Assembly (NCBI RefSeq): GCF_901827175.1 | Contig: NZ_LR594664.1 | Span: 248,001 to 312,000, forward strand | DNA from: Variovorax sp. RA8 | GTDB lineage: Bacteria; Pseudomonadota; Gammaproteobacteria; Burkholderiales; Burkholderiaceae_C | DNA length: 64,000 nt | Reading direction: 5' to 3' | Shown here: positions 8,670 through 16,946 of the stretch, piece after piece | How the letters are laid out: each line of letters begins with the position of its first letter | Numbering within the stretch: position 1 is the first letter of the stretch | Translations under genes and position numbers: made by a program | Notes under the pieces: model-generated | What the model saw: only the letters and a program-made list of their open reading frames with translations | Database searches by the model: none | Told to the model about the DNA's origin: nothing

Positions 8670-11663
8670 ATGACCACGCTCCATGAGACGGCCTATCCCA
8701 GCCTGAAACCCGATCCGACACCCCGTGAGCTGGCGGAGCTTTACACACCGACCAAGGATGAACAACTCCTGGCTGCCGGCATCGGCAAGCGCGCCTTGCC
8801 GCGCATGGCGGCACTGATCCACCTGAAAGTCTTCCAGCGCCTGGGCTATTTCATCTCCCTGGCCGAAGTGCCGCCGGTGATCCGGGAGCACATTGCGCAG
8901 CAGGTGGGCGTGGTTAGGCCGCCCCCGGCGGCGGACCTCAAGCGCTTCGAGGCCTCGGGCTCGCGCACCGCCTTGTTTGCGACCTTACGCCGGCACCTCA
9001 ATGTCAAACCTATGAACCCGGGGGGCCACGCCTGGCTGGAGGTCGTGGCCGACACGGCGGCCGAGACCAAACACGCGGTGGCCGACATCATCAACGTGAT
9101 GCTGGAGGAGCTGGTCCACCATCGCTACGAGCTGCCCGCCTTCTCGACGCTGGACCGGATGGCGTATCGAGCCCGGGAAAAGAGCAACAACCGGTATTTC
9201 TCCGCAATCACCAACCAGCTGACAGCCCATACCCGGACCTTGATCGACAGTTTGCTTAAAACCGCCACGGGCGAGTCGGTTTCTGCCTGGCAAATGCTCA
9301 AACGCGAACCCAAGCGGCCGACCAACAAGGAAACGCGCACCTACATCCAGCACATCCGGCGCTTGCAGTACCTGGTGGAGCAGCTTCCCAAGCCCGACGT
9401 GCCGGTGCCCAAGCTCAAACAGTTTCGCCACCTGGCGCGCGCCCTCAATGCGGCCGAGATGGCCGAACTCAAGCCGCAAAAGCGCTACGCCCTGGCGGTG
9501 ATCTTCATCCGGGCGCAGCATGCCCAGTCCCTGGACGATGCCGCGGACCTGTTTATTCGCCTGATGCAGAACCTGGAAAACAATGCCAGGCAGAAATTGC
9601 TCTCGTTCCAGCAGGAGCGGGTCCAAAAAACCGACATGCTGGTTGGCCAGCTCAAAGACATCCTGGGCGCCTACCAGCTGGAGGGCACCGACACGCAGCG
9701 TGTGGACGCCATCGGCACCACCCTGGTGGCCGACGTGGACGAGCTGCTCAACGAATGCGAACAGCACCTGGCCTATGCGGGCCGCAACCATCTGCCTTTC
9801 CTGCTGCAGCCCTACAAGATGGTCCGGGCCCAGTTGCTCAACTGCATCGGCATCGCCTCGCCCAAGGCCAGCAGCGAGGACCAGGTAGCGGAGCGGCTGA
9901 TCGAGGCCCTTTACAAGCTGCGCGACAACCGTGCGGACATCGTGCCGCTGGACATGCTGGGCCTGACTGAAGACAAGGATTTCCGCTGGATGTCAGGCCA
10001 GTGGAAGCGGTTGGTGTTGGTCCGTCCATCCGGCAAGGGCCGGGCGGAGGCTGTCCACCGCCGGTATTTTGAACTGGCGGTCATGCATGCTGTCAAAGAC
10101 GACCTGAAGTCGGGCGATCTCTTCATCAAGTACGGCGAGCGCTATGACGATTACCGCGAGCAGTTGGTCGATGACGAAACCTTTGAAAGAGAAGTGGGCG
10201 ACTATGGCCAGGTCACCGGCATCGAGACAGATCCCGGCACCTTTGTGGCGATGCTCAAATCGGCGATGTCCCAGCGGGCCCACGACATCGACGCCACTTT
10301 CCCGGAAAACGCCCATGCCGAGATCGTCGACGGCCGCCTGATCCTGCGGAAACCGCCGCGCTCAGAAATCGTCGAGGCGGCCGCGCGGATCGACGCCCTG
10401 ATCACCGAGCGAATGGAGGCGGCCAGCATCGTGGACGTCATGATCGACACCGAGCGCTGGTTGGACCTGCACAAGCTGTTCCGGCCACTCGCCGGGACCG
10501 ACAGCCGCCTGGAGGATCTGCGCATGCGCGTCATCACGACGCTGTTTTGCTACGGCTGCAACCTGGGGCCCGTGCAGACCGCCAAATCGATCAAAGGTCT
10601 GAGCCGCCGGCAGATTTCCTGGCTGAACTTGAAATACGTCAGCGAGGACCTCCTGGACAAGGCCATTGTCAAGGTGATCAACGCCTACAACAAGTTTGAG
10701 CTGCCAGGCTACTGGGGCACGGGCAAACACGCGTCGGCGGACGGCACCAAGTGGAATCTTTACGAGCAAAACCTACTGTCCGAGCACCATATCCGCTATG
10801 GTGGGTACGGCGGTATCGGCTACTACCATGTATCGGACAAGTTCATCGCGCTGTTCAGCCATTTCATTTCCTGCGGCACCTATGAGGGCATCCACATCCT
10901 TGACGGGCTGATGACCAACGAATCGGACATTCGACCGGACACGATTCACGGGGACACCCAGGCCCAGAGTTACCCGGTCTTCGCGCTGGCGCACCTCCTG
11001 GGCATCCAGCTCATGCCGCGCATCCGGGGCATCCAAGACCTCAAATTCCATCGCCCGGAGCCGGGCAATGTTTACCGCAACATCAATGCGCTGTTCAGCG
11101 ATGTGATCGACTGGCGGCTGATTGAGCTGCATTTGCCGGCGATGCTGCGGGTGGCGGTTTCCATCAAGACCGGCAAGATCACGCCGTCGGCGATCCTGCG
11201 CCGGCTCGGCACCTACAGCCGCAAGAACAAGCTGTATTTCGCGTTTGTAGAGCTTGGCAAGGTCATCCGGACCATGTTCCTGCTGAGCTACATCGGCGAT
11301 GTCGGGCTGCGCAAGGTAATCCATGCCGAAACCAATAAGAGCGAGCAGTTCAACGGCTTTGCTCAGTGGTCATTTTTTGGGGGAGAAGGGATCATTGCGG
11401 AGAACATCCGGCACGAGCAGCGCAAGGTGATCAAGTACAACCACCTGGTGGCCAACATGATCATTCTGCACAACGTGGTGGGCATGACGAAGGTGCTGCA
11501 GGAGCTTCGCGACGAGGGGACCGAGATCACGCTGGAGATCCTGGGCGGCCTGGCGCCGTTCCGCACGGCGCACATCAACCGGTTTGGTGACTACACGCTG
11601 GATTTTCGGCGGAAGATTGGCCCCTTGAACTTCGATGCCACCATAATCCCAATGGAATCATAG
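8670..11663 (+). CDS. tnpA: Tn3-family transposase TnpA
   Basis: A 997-aa full-length Tn3-family transposase that performs replicative transposition through cointegrates. The DDE triad is visible: Asp691 in ASADGTKWN, Asp762 in IHGDTQAQSYPVF and Glu892 in NKSEQFNGFAQW. The family signature block LAPFRTAHINRFGDYTLD is near the C-terminus. It is well diverged from the IS1071 transposases elsewhere in this window. The gene begins 42 bases after the recombinase stop; the end of the element follows within about 40 bases of its stop. Confidence 0.95.
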   Translation: MTTLHETAYPSLKPDPTPRELAELYTPTKDEQLLAAGIGKRALPRMAALIHLKVFQRLGYFISLAEVPPVIREHIAQQVGVVRPPPAADLKRFEASGSRTALFATLRRHLNVKPMNPGGHAWLEVVADTAAETKHAVADIINVMLEELVHHRYELPAFSTLDRMAYRAREKSNNRYFSAITNQLTAHTRTLIDSLLKTATGESVSAWQMLKREPKRPTNKETRTYIQHIRRLQYLVEQLPKPDVPVPKLKQFRHLARALNAAEMAELKPQKRYALAVIFIRAQHAQSLDDAADLFIRLMQNLENNARQKLLSFQQERVQKTDMLVGQLKDILGAYQLEGTDTQRVDAIGTTLVADVDELLNECEQHLAYAGRNHLPFLLQPYKMVRAQLLNCIGIASPKASSEDQVAERLIEALYKLRDNRADIVPLDMLGLTEDKDFRWMSGQWKRLVLVRPSGKGRAEAVHRRYFELAVMHAVKDDLKSGDLFIKYGERYDDYREQLVDDETFEREVGDYGQVTGIETDPGTFVAMLKSAMSQRAHDIDATFPENAHAEIVDGRLILRKPPRSEIVEAAARIDALITERMEAASIVDVMIDTERWLDLHKLFRPLAGTDSRLEDLRMRVITTLFCYGCNLGPVQTAKSIKGLSRRQISWLNLKYVSEDLLDKAIVKVINAYNKFELPGYWGTGKHASADGTKWNLYEQNLLSEHHIRYGGYGGIGYYHVSDKFIALFSHFISCGTYEGIHILDGLMTNESDIRPDTIHGDTQAQSYPVFALAHLLGIQLMPRIRGIQDLKFHRPEPGNVYRNINALFSDVIDWRLIELHLPAMLRVAVSIKTGKITPSAILRRLGTYSRKNKLYFAFVELGKVIRTMFLLSYIGDVGLRKVIHAETNKSEQFNGFAQWSFFGGEGIIAENIRHEQRKVIKYNHLVANMIILHNVVGMTKVLQELRDEGTEITLEILGGLAPFRTAHINRFGDYTLDFRRKIGPLNFDATIIPMES

Positions 11664-11664
11664 A

Positions 11665-11702
11665 CTTAGGGTCGTTTCTGCTGGGTTTTACATGAATCCC
11701 TG
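11665..11702 (+). repeat. putative right terminal inverted repeat of the Tn3-family element
   Basis: The 38 bases after the tnpA stop begin CTTAGGGTCGTTTC and end ATGAATCCCTG. In Tn3-family elements the right repeat read on this strand begins with CTTAG and is about 38 bp long, so position, length and inner motif fit; the outer end has CCC rather than CCCC. No partner was found, so this is an assignment by position. Confidence 0.45.
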
Positions 11703-12062
11703 CCGACCCTCTGGCTGAAGGCCAGCGGGATCAACTCAGGTCCCCTCTTCCGCCGAATCAACAAGGCCGGGCGCCTGGGCCAAGACGCCCTCACGGGAAC
11801 GGCGATCCGCGACATCGTGAAGGCTCGCTGCGCGCTCGCTGGCGTCGGCGATGACTTCTCGGCCCACTCGCTGCGGTCGGGCTTCGTCACCGAAGCCGGC
11901 CGCCAGAACATGCCCCTGCAGGAAACCATGGCCATGACCGGCCACCGCAGCATGGACGTCGTGACGGGTTACTTCCGCGCCGGCGCGGCGCAGGTGAGCG
12001 CGGTGGCTCGGATGATGGATTCAGGGACACCCCGCTCTGATGTTGACGAGGGCCACCCCTGA
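11700..12062 (+). pseudogene. C-terminal fragment of a second tyrosine recombinase
   Basis: An open frame starting right at the transposon end encodes about 120 residues of a phage-type integrase C-terminal domain: SGINSGPLFRRINKAGR, the HSLRSGFVTEA box with His and Arg, TGHRSMDVV with the second His, and the nucleophile Tyr in VTGYFR. The N-terminal half, including the first catalytic Arg, is missing. The simplest reading is that the Tn3 element inserted into this gene. The start codon at 11817 does not represent a real protein start. Confidence 0.8.
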
Positions 12063-12240
12063 ACGCGGGCTGAGGCAGTCAGCGTCGGCCACACCTACTT
12101 CCAACCTCCCGCCTGACGGTCGGCCTTGCACGCACTGTAGACGTCAACGGGACGCCGCCACTCTGCCCTGCGCCGTCGCACCGACCCGCTTCTTGTGGGG
12201 CTCGCGACACGGCTCGAAGGCAGCAATCTCGATCCCGATG

Positions 12241-12552
12241 CTAGTGGTAGTCATCTTCGCGCTGGTGGCGGATCGCAGCAACCACGACCTCGCTTTCGCT
12301 GATGACTCGAAACAGGGCTACATACCCCGAAGCCCCAAATGGAATGACCAGTTCGCGCTCGAGCCGGTCAGCGTCGGCGATGCGGCAAGTGAACGGATTC
12401 GTTTCCAGAATTCGGAACTCCCTACGGATGGCCGCTATCGCACGGCTCGGCAGATCAAAGTCTCCATGCTGCAAAGCAGACTCGACGAGAAAATCTTCAA
12501 GTCGCAGCAGGTCCTCAAGCGCCTCACGCGTCAGGGTGACCGTGTAAGTCAC
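12241..12552 (-). CDS. ParE/RelE-family toxin
   Basis: A 103-aa protein with the compact basic fold of the ParE/RelE superfamily: TYTVTLTREALEDLLRLEDFLVE at the N-terminus, ILETNPFTCR in the middle, and a conserved C-terminal strand pair RELVIPFGASGYVALFRV...VVVAAIRHQREDDYH. Such toxins inhibit gyrase (ParE) or cleave mRNA (RelE); the sequence looks nearer ParE. Its ATG overlaps the stop of the upstream gene by four bases, so the two genes form one toxin-antitoxin operon on the minus strand. Confidence 0.85.
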   Translation of the reverse strand: MTYTVTLTREALEDLLRLEDFLVESALQHGDFDLPSRAIAAIRREFRILETNPFTCRIADADRLERELVIPFGASGYVALFRVISESEVVVAAIRHQREDDYH

Positions 12553-12848
12553 GAACGAGTGGTCCCCCCGCGCTTCTCGTGCACGAGCTGCGAGATTCGC
12601 GCATCAAGGCGCGCTTGCATCGTGTCGAGCGCGTCCTTGGCAGAGTAGAACTCGCCGCTCTTCTTTGCACGTTTCAATGAATCGCGGCCACGCGAGAGGA
12701 ACTCCTGCTGAGATTTGCGGCGCTGGGCAGCCTGCACGGCCGCGTTCTCCACAAACTGCGACAGAGTTTCGCCTTGGCGTAGCACGCTCTCGATTTCATC
12801 GCGCACGGATGGCTCAACGCGTACGGGAGGCAACTGGGCGGTCTTCAT
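12549..12848 (-). CDS. ribbon-helix-helix-like antitoxin paired with the ParE-type toxin
   Basis: A 99-aa protein starting at the ATG at 12848. The N-terminus LPPVRVEPSVRDEIESVLRQGETLSQFVENAAVQAAQRRKSQ has the strand-helix-helix pattern of YlcI/YnfO or CopG-like DNA-binding proteins, followed by a charged toxin-binding tail. It would bind the toxin and repress the operon. The upstream sequence contains two overlapping copies of GCAATTG (12851-12868) that could be an operator or promoter part. Function follows from the operon layout. Confidence 0.75.
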   Translation of the reverse strand: MKTAQLPPVRVEPSVRDEIESVLRQGETLSQFVENAAVQAAQRRKSQQEFLSRGRDSLKRAKKSGEFYSAKDALDTMQARLDARISQLVHEKRGGTTRS

Positions 12849-12946
12849 GAAGCAATTGTAGAGCAATTGCTATGCGCCAAGTTCTACCTGCAGCGTGGGA
12901 CTGCCCGGTGCGGGCGGCGCCAGCGCCCTCCCCGCCCGACTAGCCG

Positions 12947-12967
12947 TCGATAACATTCTCTTATCGA
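12947..12967. promoter_or_regulatory. inverted repeat upstream of kfrA, candidate KfrA operator
   Basis: TCGATAA (12947-12953) and TTATCGA (12961-12967) are perfect 7-bp arms with a 7-base spacer, about 55 bases before the kfrA ATG. KfrA of IncP plasmids binds inverted repeats at its own promoter and represses itself; the position fits. Binding here is inferred. Confidence 0.5.
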
Positions 12968-13020
12968 GGGTAAATATTTGGAGGGGCAGGGCGGTGGTTT
13001 ACGGAAAGTACGAGGGTCAA

Positions 13021-14067
13021 ATGGCTGGAATTCGACAAACACTCTCCCGAGGCATCCAGGAAGACGACGTCTGGGGCGCGGCCGACGTCCTGCTTCATGA
13101 AGGCCTGCGGCCCACGATCGAACGCGTGCGGCAGAAGATCGGGCGCGGCTCGCCCAATACTGTCAGCCCGATGCTCGAGCGCTGGTTTGCGTCGCTGGGC
13201 CAGCGCCTTGCCGGCGGCCCTGTACCGGCGGCCGGCAACGACGCGGACGGCGTGCCGGTGAGCGTGCGCAACGCGACGCGCCTCTTGTGGGAGACGGCAC
13301 GGCGCGAGGCCGAGCAGGTTCAGCGCCAGGAGATGGACGCGGCGCACGCGGAGCTGCGCGCGAGTGAAGAAACCCTGCAGAGTGACAAGACCGAGCTCGT
13401 GCAGCGCGAAGCCGCGTTCGAGCAGGCGCGAGCGAGCCTGGACGTCGCCCTGTCCTCCTCGCAGCAGGCTCGCGAGGCCCTCGAGCGCCAACTGGCCGAA
13501 CAGGTGGCCGAAGGCCAGCGCCTCCGCACGACTTCAGAACACGAGATCGCGCGGCTCAATGCCTTGCTGCTGGAAGCCGGCGCCAGCAAAGAGGAATTGC
13601 GACAGGAGCACGCCGCGGCGCTTGCGGCTCGGGAAAAAGATCTGCGAGACGCCGAGGCGCGGCATGCGGCCCAGGAAAAACGCATGCTTGCCGACGTCGA
13701 TCGTGCGCGTCAGGCGGTCAAGCAGGTCGAGGGCGAATTGGCCCGCGAGCAGCAGCGCCGCGTGCGCGGCGAGGAAACCGCGGCGCAGCTGCTCGACGCC
13801 GAGCGCCAAGCGCTGGGCGATGCACAGCAGTCCGCCCAGCAGACCGAACGCGCATTGCGCGATCAACTCGCCGCCCAAGGCATCGCGTTGGCGCAGGCCC
13901 AGTCGCAAGGCGCAGCGCTGCAGCAGCGCATGGACGACATCAAGCGGCGGTCCGGCGAAGAGAAGGAAGCACATGACGCAACCCGTGCACTGCTGGCGCA
14001 TGCGTTGACGGCAGTTCGCAAGCCAAGAGGGGTACGCAAGCCCTCCCCCGGCGCAGGCAAAGCGTAG
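13021..14067 (+). CDS. kfrA: KfrA-type plasmid DNA-binding coiled-coil protein
   Basis: A 348-aa protein starting at the ATG at 13021. Residues 1-65 match the KfrA N-terminal DNA-binding domain (AADVLLHEGLRPTIERVRQKIGRGSPNTVSPMLERWF). From about residue 90 to 320 it is one long alpha-helical, Glu/Ala/Gln/Arg-rich coiled coil, and the tail is basic. KfrA proteins bind plasmid DNA, autoregulate, and may support plasmid segregation as a scaffold. A KfrA gene is a plasmid marker and fits the IncP-type segment at the other end of the window, but the two are 45 kb apart. Confidence 0.88.
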   Translation: MAGIRQTLSRGIQEDDVWGAADVLLHEGLRPTIERVRQKIGRGSPNTVSPMLERWFASLGQRLAGGPVPAAGNDADGVPVSVRNATRLLWETARREAEQVQRQEMDAAHAELRASEETLQSDKTELVQREAAFEQARASLDVALSSSQQAREALERQLAEQVAEGQRLRTTSEHEIARLNALLLEAGASKEELRQEHAAALAAREKDLRDAEARHAAQEKRMLADVDRARQAVKQVEGELAREQQRRVRGEETAAQLLDAERQALGDAQQSAQQTERALRDQLAAQGIALAQAQSQGAALQQRMDDIKRRSGEEKEAHDATRALLAHALTAVRKPRGVRKPSPGAGKA

Positions 14068-14263
14068 CTTGCAACAGTCACGCAGCGGATCGATGCGAGA
14101 AAGCCCTCGGGGCTCTCGCCCCGGGAGTAGATCCACCGAGAGGGGTGGAGGAGACAAACGGTTCAGTCTGCTGCGCCTGCCAGGCGGGCACGCCCATGCC
14201 GTATCGTTGAAATCACTGAGGCCATCTTCGACAGCCAGAGGCTCAGGCGACAATCAGCGTGGA

Positions 14264-14860
14264 ATGAAGAAAATCGATCAGCCAATCAGCTTTGGCGCAT
14301 ATAGGCACGATCCGGGCGGAAGGAAGAAGCCGCCGTGGCCGTCGGACTCGAACGTTGATGCGAAATTCTCCGGTTGCACCAAGTATCGCTATGAACTGAC
14401 GGAAATCTGGGACCAGAAGCTGCCAATGGTCATGTTCCTCTTGATGAATCCGTCTGTCGCGGGAATCGAGCACGCCGATCCGACGCTCATCAAGTGCGGC
14501 AAGTTTGCCAGGGCATGGGGGTACGGCGGCCAATTGGTCGGCAACGTTCATGCGTACCGAATTACCGATAGTAATCTGCTGATCCACGCCGAAGACCCAG
14601 TTGGCCCGGAGAACGACGCCAGCTTGTTAAGCATGGCGCGCAGGGCCGACATGGTTGTCCTCGCATACGGCCTGCCGCCGAAGCCGTTGAGGCTTCGGGC
14701 GGCGAAGGTGGTTGAGTCGCTCAGCGGCAATGTGCAGCTCAAGTACTTGAGGTTGACCAAGGACGGCACGCCAGGACATCCACTGTACTTGCCGGGGCGT
14801 CTGGTCCCGCTCGACTACGTACCGACGGACGTCGAACAACCGGGCGAGCAAGGCCGGTAG
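14264..14860 (+). CDS. DUF1643 domain protein
   Basis: A 198-aa protein recognisable as DUF1643 by RYELTEIWDQKLPMVMFLLMNPSVAG, the following DPTLIKCGKFARAWGYGG, the N-H-A-Y-R block (NVHAYRITDSN) and LAYGLPP. The biochemical function is unknown; such genes are common on plasmids, phages and islands. The start is the ATG at 14264. The preceding 200 bases contain no recognised gene. The C-terminus stops just before the first IS1071-like end at 14883. Confidence 0.85.
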   Translation: MKKIDQPISFGAYRHDPGGRKKPPWPSDSNVDAKFSGCTKYRYELTEIWDQKLPMVMFLLMNPSVAGIEHADPTLIKCGKFARAWGYGGQLVGNVHAYRITDSNLLIHAEDPVGPENDASLLSMARRADMVVLAYGLPPKPLRLRAAKVVESLSGNVQLKYLRLTKDGTPGHPLYLPGRLVPLDYVPTDVEQPGEQGR

Positions 14861-14882
14861 CAACTCCCGCGCGCGCTCTGCC

Positions 14883-14995
14883 GGGGTCGACTCGTTTTCG
14901 GTGCACAGACTGACGGTGTGCAGAGCCAGTGCTGGCGCGGGCGTGCGTCTGCAAGTTCTTGATTTGGTTGCAATTTCTGTTCGCTTTCAAGGCCC
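14883..14995 (+). repeat. diverged IS1071-like terminal inverted repeat, copy A
   Basis: From 14883 the sequence reads GGGGTCGACTCGTTTTCGG, then has GTGCTGGCGCGGG, TTGATTTGGTTG and CTGTTCGCTTTCAA in the same order and spacing as the roughly 110-bp ends of the IS1071 copies at 55270 and 60246. Identity is clearly partial, so this is an end of a related but different element. It points into the 14.9-15.6 kb interval. Confidence 0.7.
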
Positions 14996-15312
14996 TCCGT
15001 CAAAGGAGGATTGCGTTGCGCCCGAACGCGCTTGGATCGCGCCTGGAGCTGGGCGCGGGACCGGACGGCCTTGTACCTGCTGAGCGATTTTGACGGCGAC
15101 AGACCGCGGCCTTTCAGATCGTCGCCTCGTCTCTGAACGGTCCGGCTGTCCAGTGGTCCAGTGGTCTGGCCCTGCTGGTCTCTTGCTATCCGCACCCTGG
15201 CGAGCCCGGGGAGATGGGCACGTTCGTCTGGTTCGTTGCCTGTACCCCTGCTGCCGCGCGGCGGGCCTGCGTTGAGCAGGTATTGCTATATAGTTTTCTG
15301 GCAACGACTGAA

Positions 15313-15606
15313 ATGATGCGTTCTCTCTTTGTCCACCCCGAGTTCCCCGAACTCGAACTTTCTCTGCAGCCTGCCGAGCGAATGGCCCAGGTGCGTTTAC
15401 TCGAGAATGTGCTGACGCTCGTCGAGCGTAGGCATCTTCAGGGCCGCGTCATGCGTTGGGCCGACCTGCCCCGTTTTGCCGAGACTTCGGCCGTCGTCGA
15501 GACCACTGCAGCCCATACGGACAGTCTTCCTGCAGACAATGATTTCGGGTCGTTTGACGATTTGAAGTCTCGCCGCGACGACACGGGCGTCGTGCGGCTG
15601 CGCTGA
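15313..15606 (+). CDS. hypothetical protein between two IS1071-like ends
   Basis: About 97 aa from the ATG at 15313 (upstream ATGs are possible). The sequence MMRSLFVHPEFPELELSLQP...VRLLENVLTLVERRHLQGRVMRWADLPRF has credible protein-like helices and no family I recognise. No strong ribosome site is seen. It sits between two direct copies of an IS1071-like terminal repeat (14883 and 15652), so it may be cargo of a small passenger cassette. Confidence 0.3.
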   Translation: MMRSLFVHPEFPELELSLQPAERMAQVRLLENVLTLVERRHLQGRVMRWADLPRFAETSAVVETTAAHTDSLPADNDFGSFDDLKSRRDDTGVVRLR

Positions 15607-15651
15607 TCTACTGCGCTGTCAACGCAGCTGCTGAGCCACACAGCCGAGATG

Positions 15652-15775
15652 GGGGTCGACTCGTTTTCGGTTCACGCAGTGGCCCTGCGAGAGCCACGAC
15701 GGCGCGGGTCTCGATCCTCATTCTTGATTGGTTGCGGTTGCTGATCGTTTTCGGCAGGCGTATTGTTCGCGCCCC
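15652..15775 (+). repeat. diverged IS1071-like terminal inverted repeat, copy B
   Basis: GGGGTCGACTCGTTTTCGG begins at 15652, followed by GACGGCGCGGG, TTGATTGGTTG and a CCTTTCAAGGAGG ribosome site just before a tnpA start at 15793. It has the same orientation as copy A. In complete IS1071 the end next to the tnpA start is arranged in exactly this way, so copy B is the tnpA-proximal end of a decayed relative. Confidence 0.7.
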
Positions 15776-15792
15776 TTTCAAGGAGGCGCGCG

Positions 15793-15960
15793 ATGCAAGG
15801 CTGGCAGACCACATTCCTGGGCATACACGAGTTGCCGCACGCGTCCAGGCCACGAAGCACCTCGATGCGCTCGAGAACTTCGCTGATCTGGCGGGTCGAG
15901 TGTTTGGCAGAGGCCGCCCACAACCAGCTTTGATAGGTCTGCCCGCTGGCGTGCGGCTGG
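15793..15960. pseudogene. scrambled fragments of an IS1071-like tnpA
   Basis: From the ATG at 15793 the plus strand encodes MQGWQTTFLGIHELP, nearly the start of IS1071 TnpA (MQGWHTTFLGMRGLP). Within about 40 bases the homology switches to the minus strand: 15955 down to about 15830 encodes SGQTYQSWLWAASAKHSTRQ and ISEVLERIEVL, which matches an internal segment of TnpA near residues 210-245. So the start and an internal piece are joined head to head by deletion plus inversion. No functional transposase remains. Confidence 0.75.
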
Positions 15961-16946
15961 GCGATCCGATGTTCAGTGCGCATCGACGTAAACGACATCA
16001 AGGACAGGTCCGTCGGCTTCCCATTGTCAATGAACGATCCGAGAAGTTGCAGCGTGTGGACGAGCTGTTCAAGGTTCGGCACTTCGAGCATGAGGCATCG
16101 ATCTGTGCGATCGCTGGTACCTGCCACACGTTGGCACTCTCAGGTCGTTCGGTACTTCCTTTGCGAGCTCAGTGCCCGAACACCTACCAATCTGGCAAAC
16201 CGCGTGTGGCTTCTGTTGTAGGTTGAACCACCTCACCTTACACTCGGTGCATGCAAGTCACGGCTTACATCCCCAGCAAGAATAGCGCTGCCCTCCATCG
16301 CTTGCCATCGGCATGGACCGAGGCGGGTGCGATCTTGTTCCTGGTGATGACGCCAGGGTCTCAACAGACTCTCGCACATTCTTAAGCCCGGCGGTCAGCC
16401 TTTTTAGCGCAAACCATCGACCGTCGGGCACCAGACCCGCGCGGTAGCGACCTCCTGACATAAGGCAGGTCGCGCTCGACTGGAGTGCGTCATGCATGCA
16501 ACGATTCGCGAGGAGCGCACGCTCCTTGCAAGTGGATTTGCTCAAGCCCAAAAGGCAGCTAGCGGTCAACTGCCACCGCACGCGTATCCGACGCGCGCGG
16601 CATGGGCAATAAGGTTCAGCGCTCCTGAGGGGTCGGCCGATCTGCTGAGCCAGGTGCAACTTCCCATCGACCAGCTCTGCCCTCACCCGGACCTGGACGG
16701 CAGTCCATCGAGAACCGGTGGTGTTGCTCGACGGTGCGACCCGCCCGTCTCAACCATCAACACCGCTGGATCGCACGTCTACGCGCACGGAGCGATGAAC
16801 GGTGGAAGCCGCTTAGGCGGTGCAGTCCCAGCCTAGTGGCAGCGACTGCACCGCCCCAGCGACGAACCGTCTTCCCTCCCCGGCTTGCTGCCCACCGTTT
16901 GACGATTGGCCGGCGGCCAGCCTGTCTCACGCAGGAAGAGACAACG
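15961..16946. other. intergenic before the first universal stress gene; holds a leader element
   Basis: Nearly 1 kb without a convincing gene: the long frame at 16258-16686 (minus) lacks protein-like composition. It contains a structured leader (about 16371-16500) that recurs upstream of the second universal stress gene, described separately. A ribosome site GGAAGAG precedes the stress-protein ATG at 16947. Confidence 0.5.
16371..16500 (+). promoter_or_regulatory. conserved hairpin-containing upstream region of a universal stress gene, copy 1
   Basis: CGCACATTC, then a near-perfect inverted repeat (CCCGGCGGTC at 16387 and GACCGTCGGG around 16420) whose loop holds TTTAGCGCAA-x-CCA, then GGAGTGCGTCATGCATGC near 16480-16497. 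The same blocks in the same order occur on the minus strand at about 20745-20600 upstream of the second universal stress gene. The conserved loop suggests a structured leader or protein site. Confidence 0.5.

Larger units (their letters stand above)
7317..11702 (+). mobile_element. Tn3-family transposition unit (tyrosine recombinase + tnpA), left boundary unresolved
   Basis: The recombinase and tnpA form the transposition module of a Tn3-family element of the tyrosine-resolvase class. The right terminus is placed at about 11702 because a CTTAG inner boundary (11665), typical of Tn3 right inverted repeats, follows tnpA and foreign integrase coding sequence starts immediately after about 38 bases. 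I could not find a matching left repeat anywhere to the left, so the chromate region may or may not be its cargo. The coordinates cover only the supported module. Confidence 0.6.

Noticed and set aside
11700..12062. Functional second integrase
   Set aside because: The N-terminal half and first catalytic arginine are missing; only a C-terminal fragment remains.
16258..16686. A 142-aa open frame on the minus strand
   Set aside because: Composition is Arg/Ser/Cys-rich as in shadow frames, no ribosome site, and it overlaps the conserved leader element.
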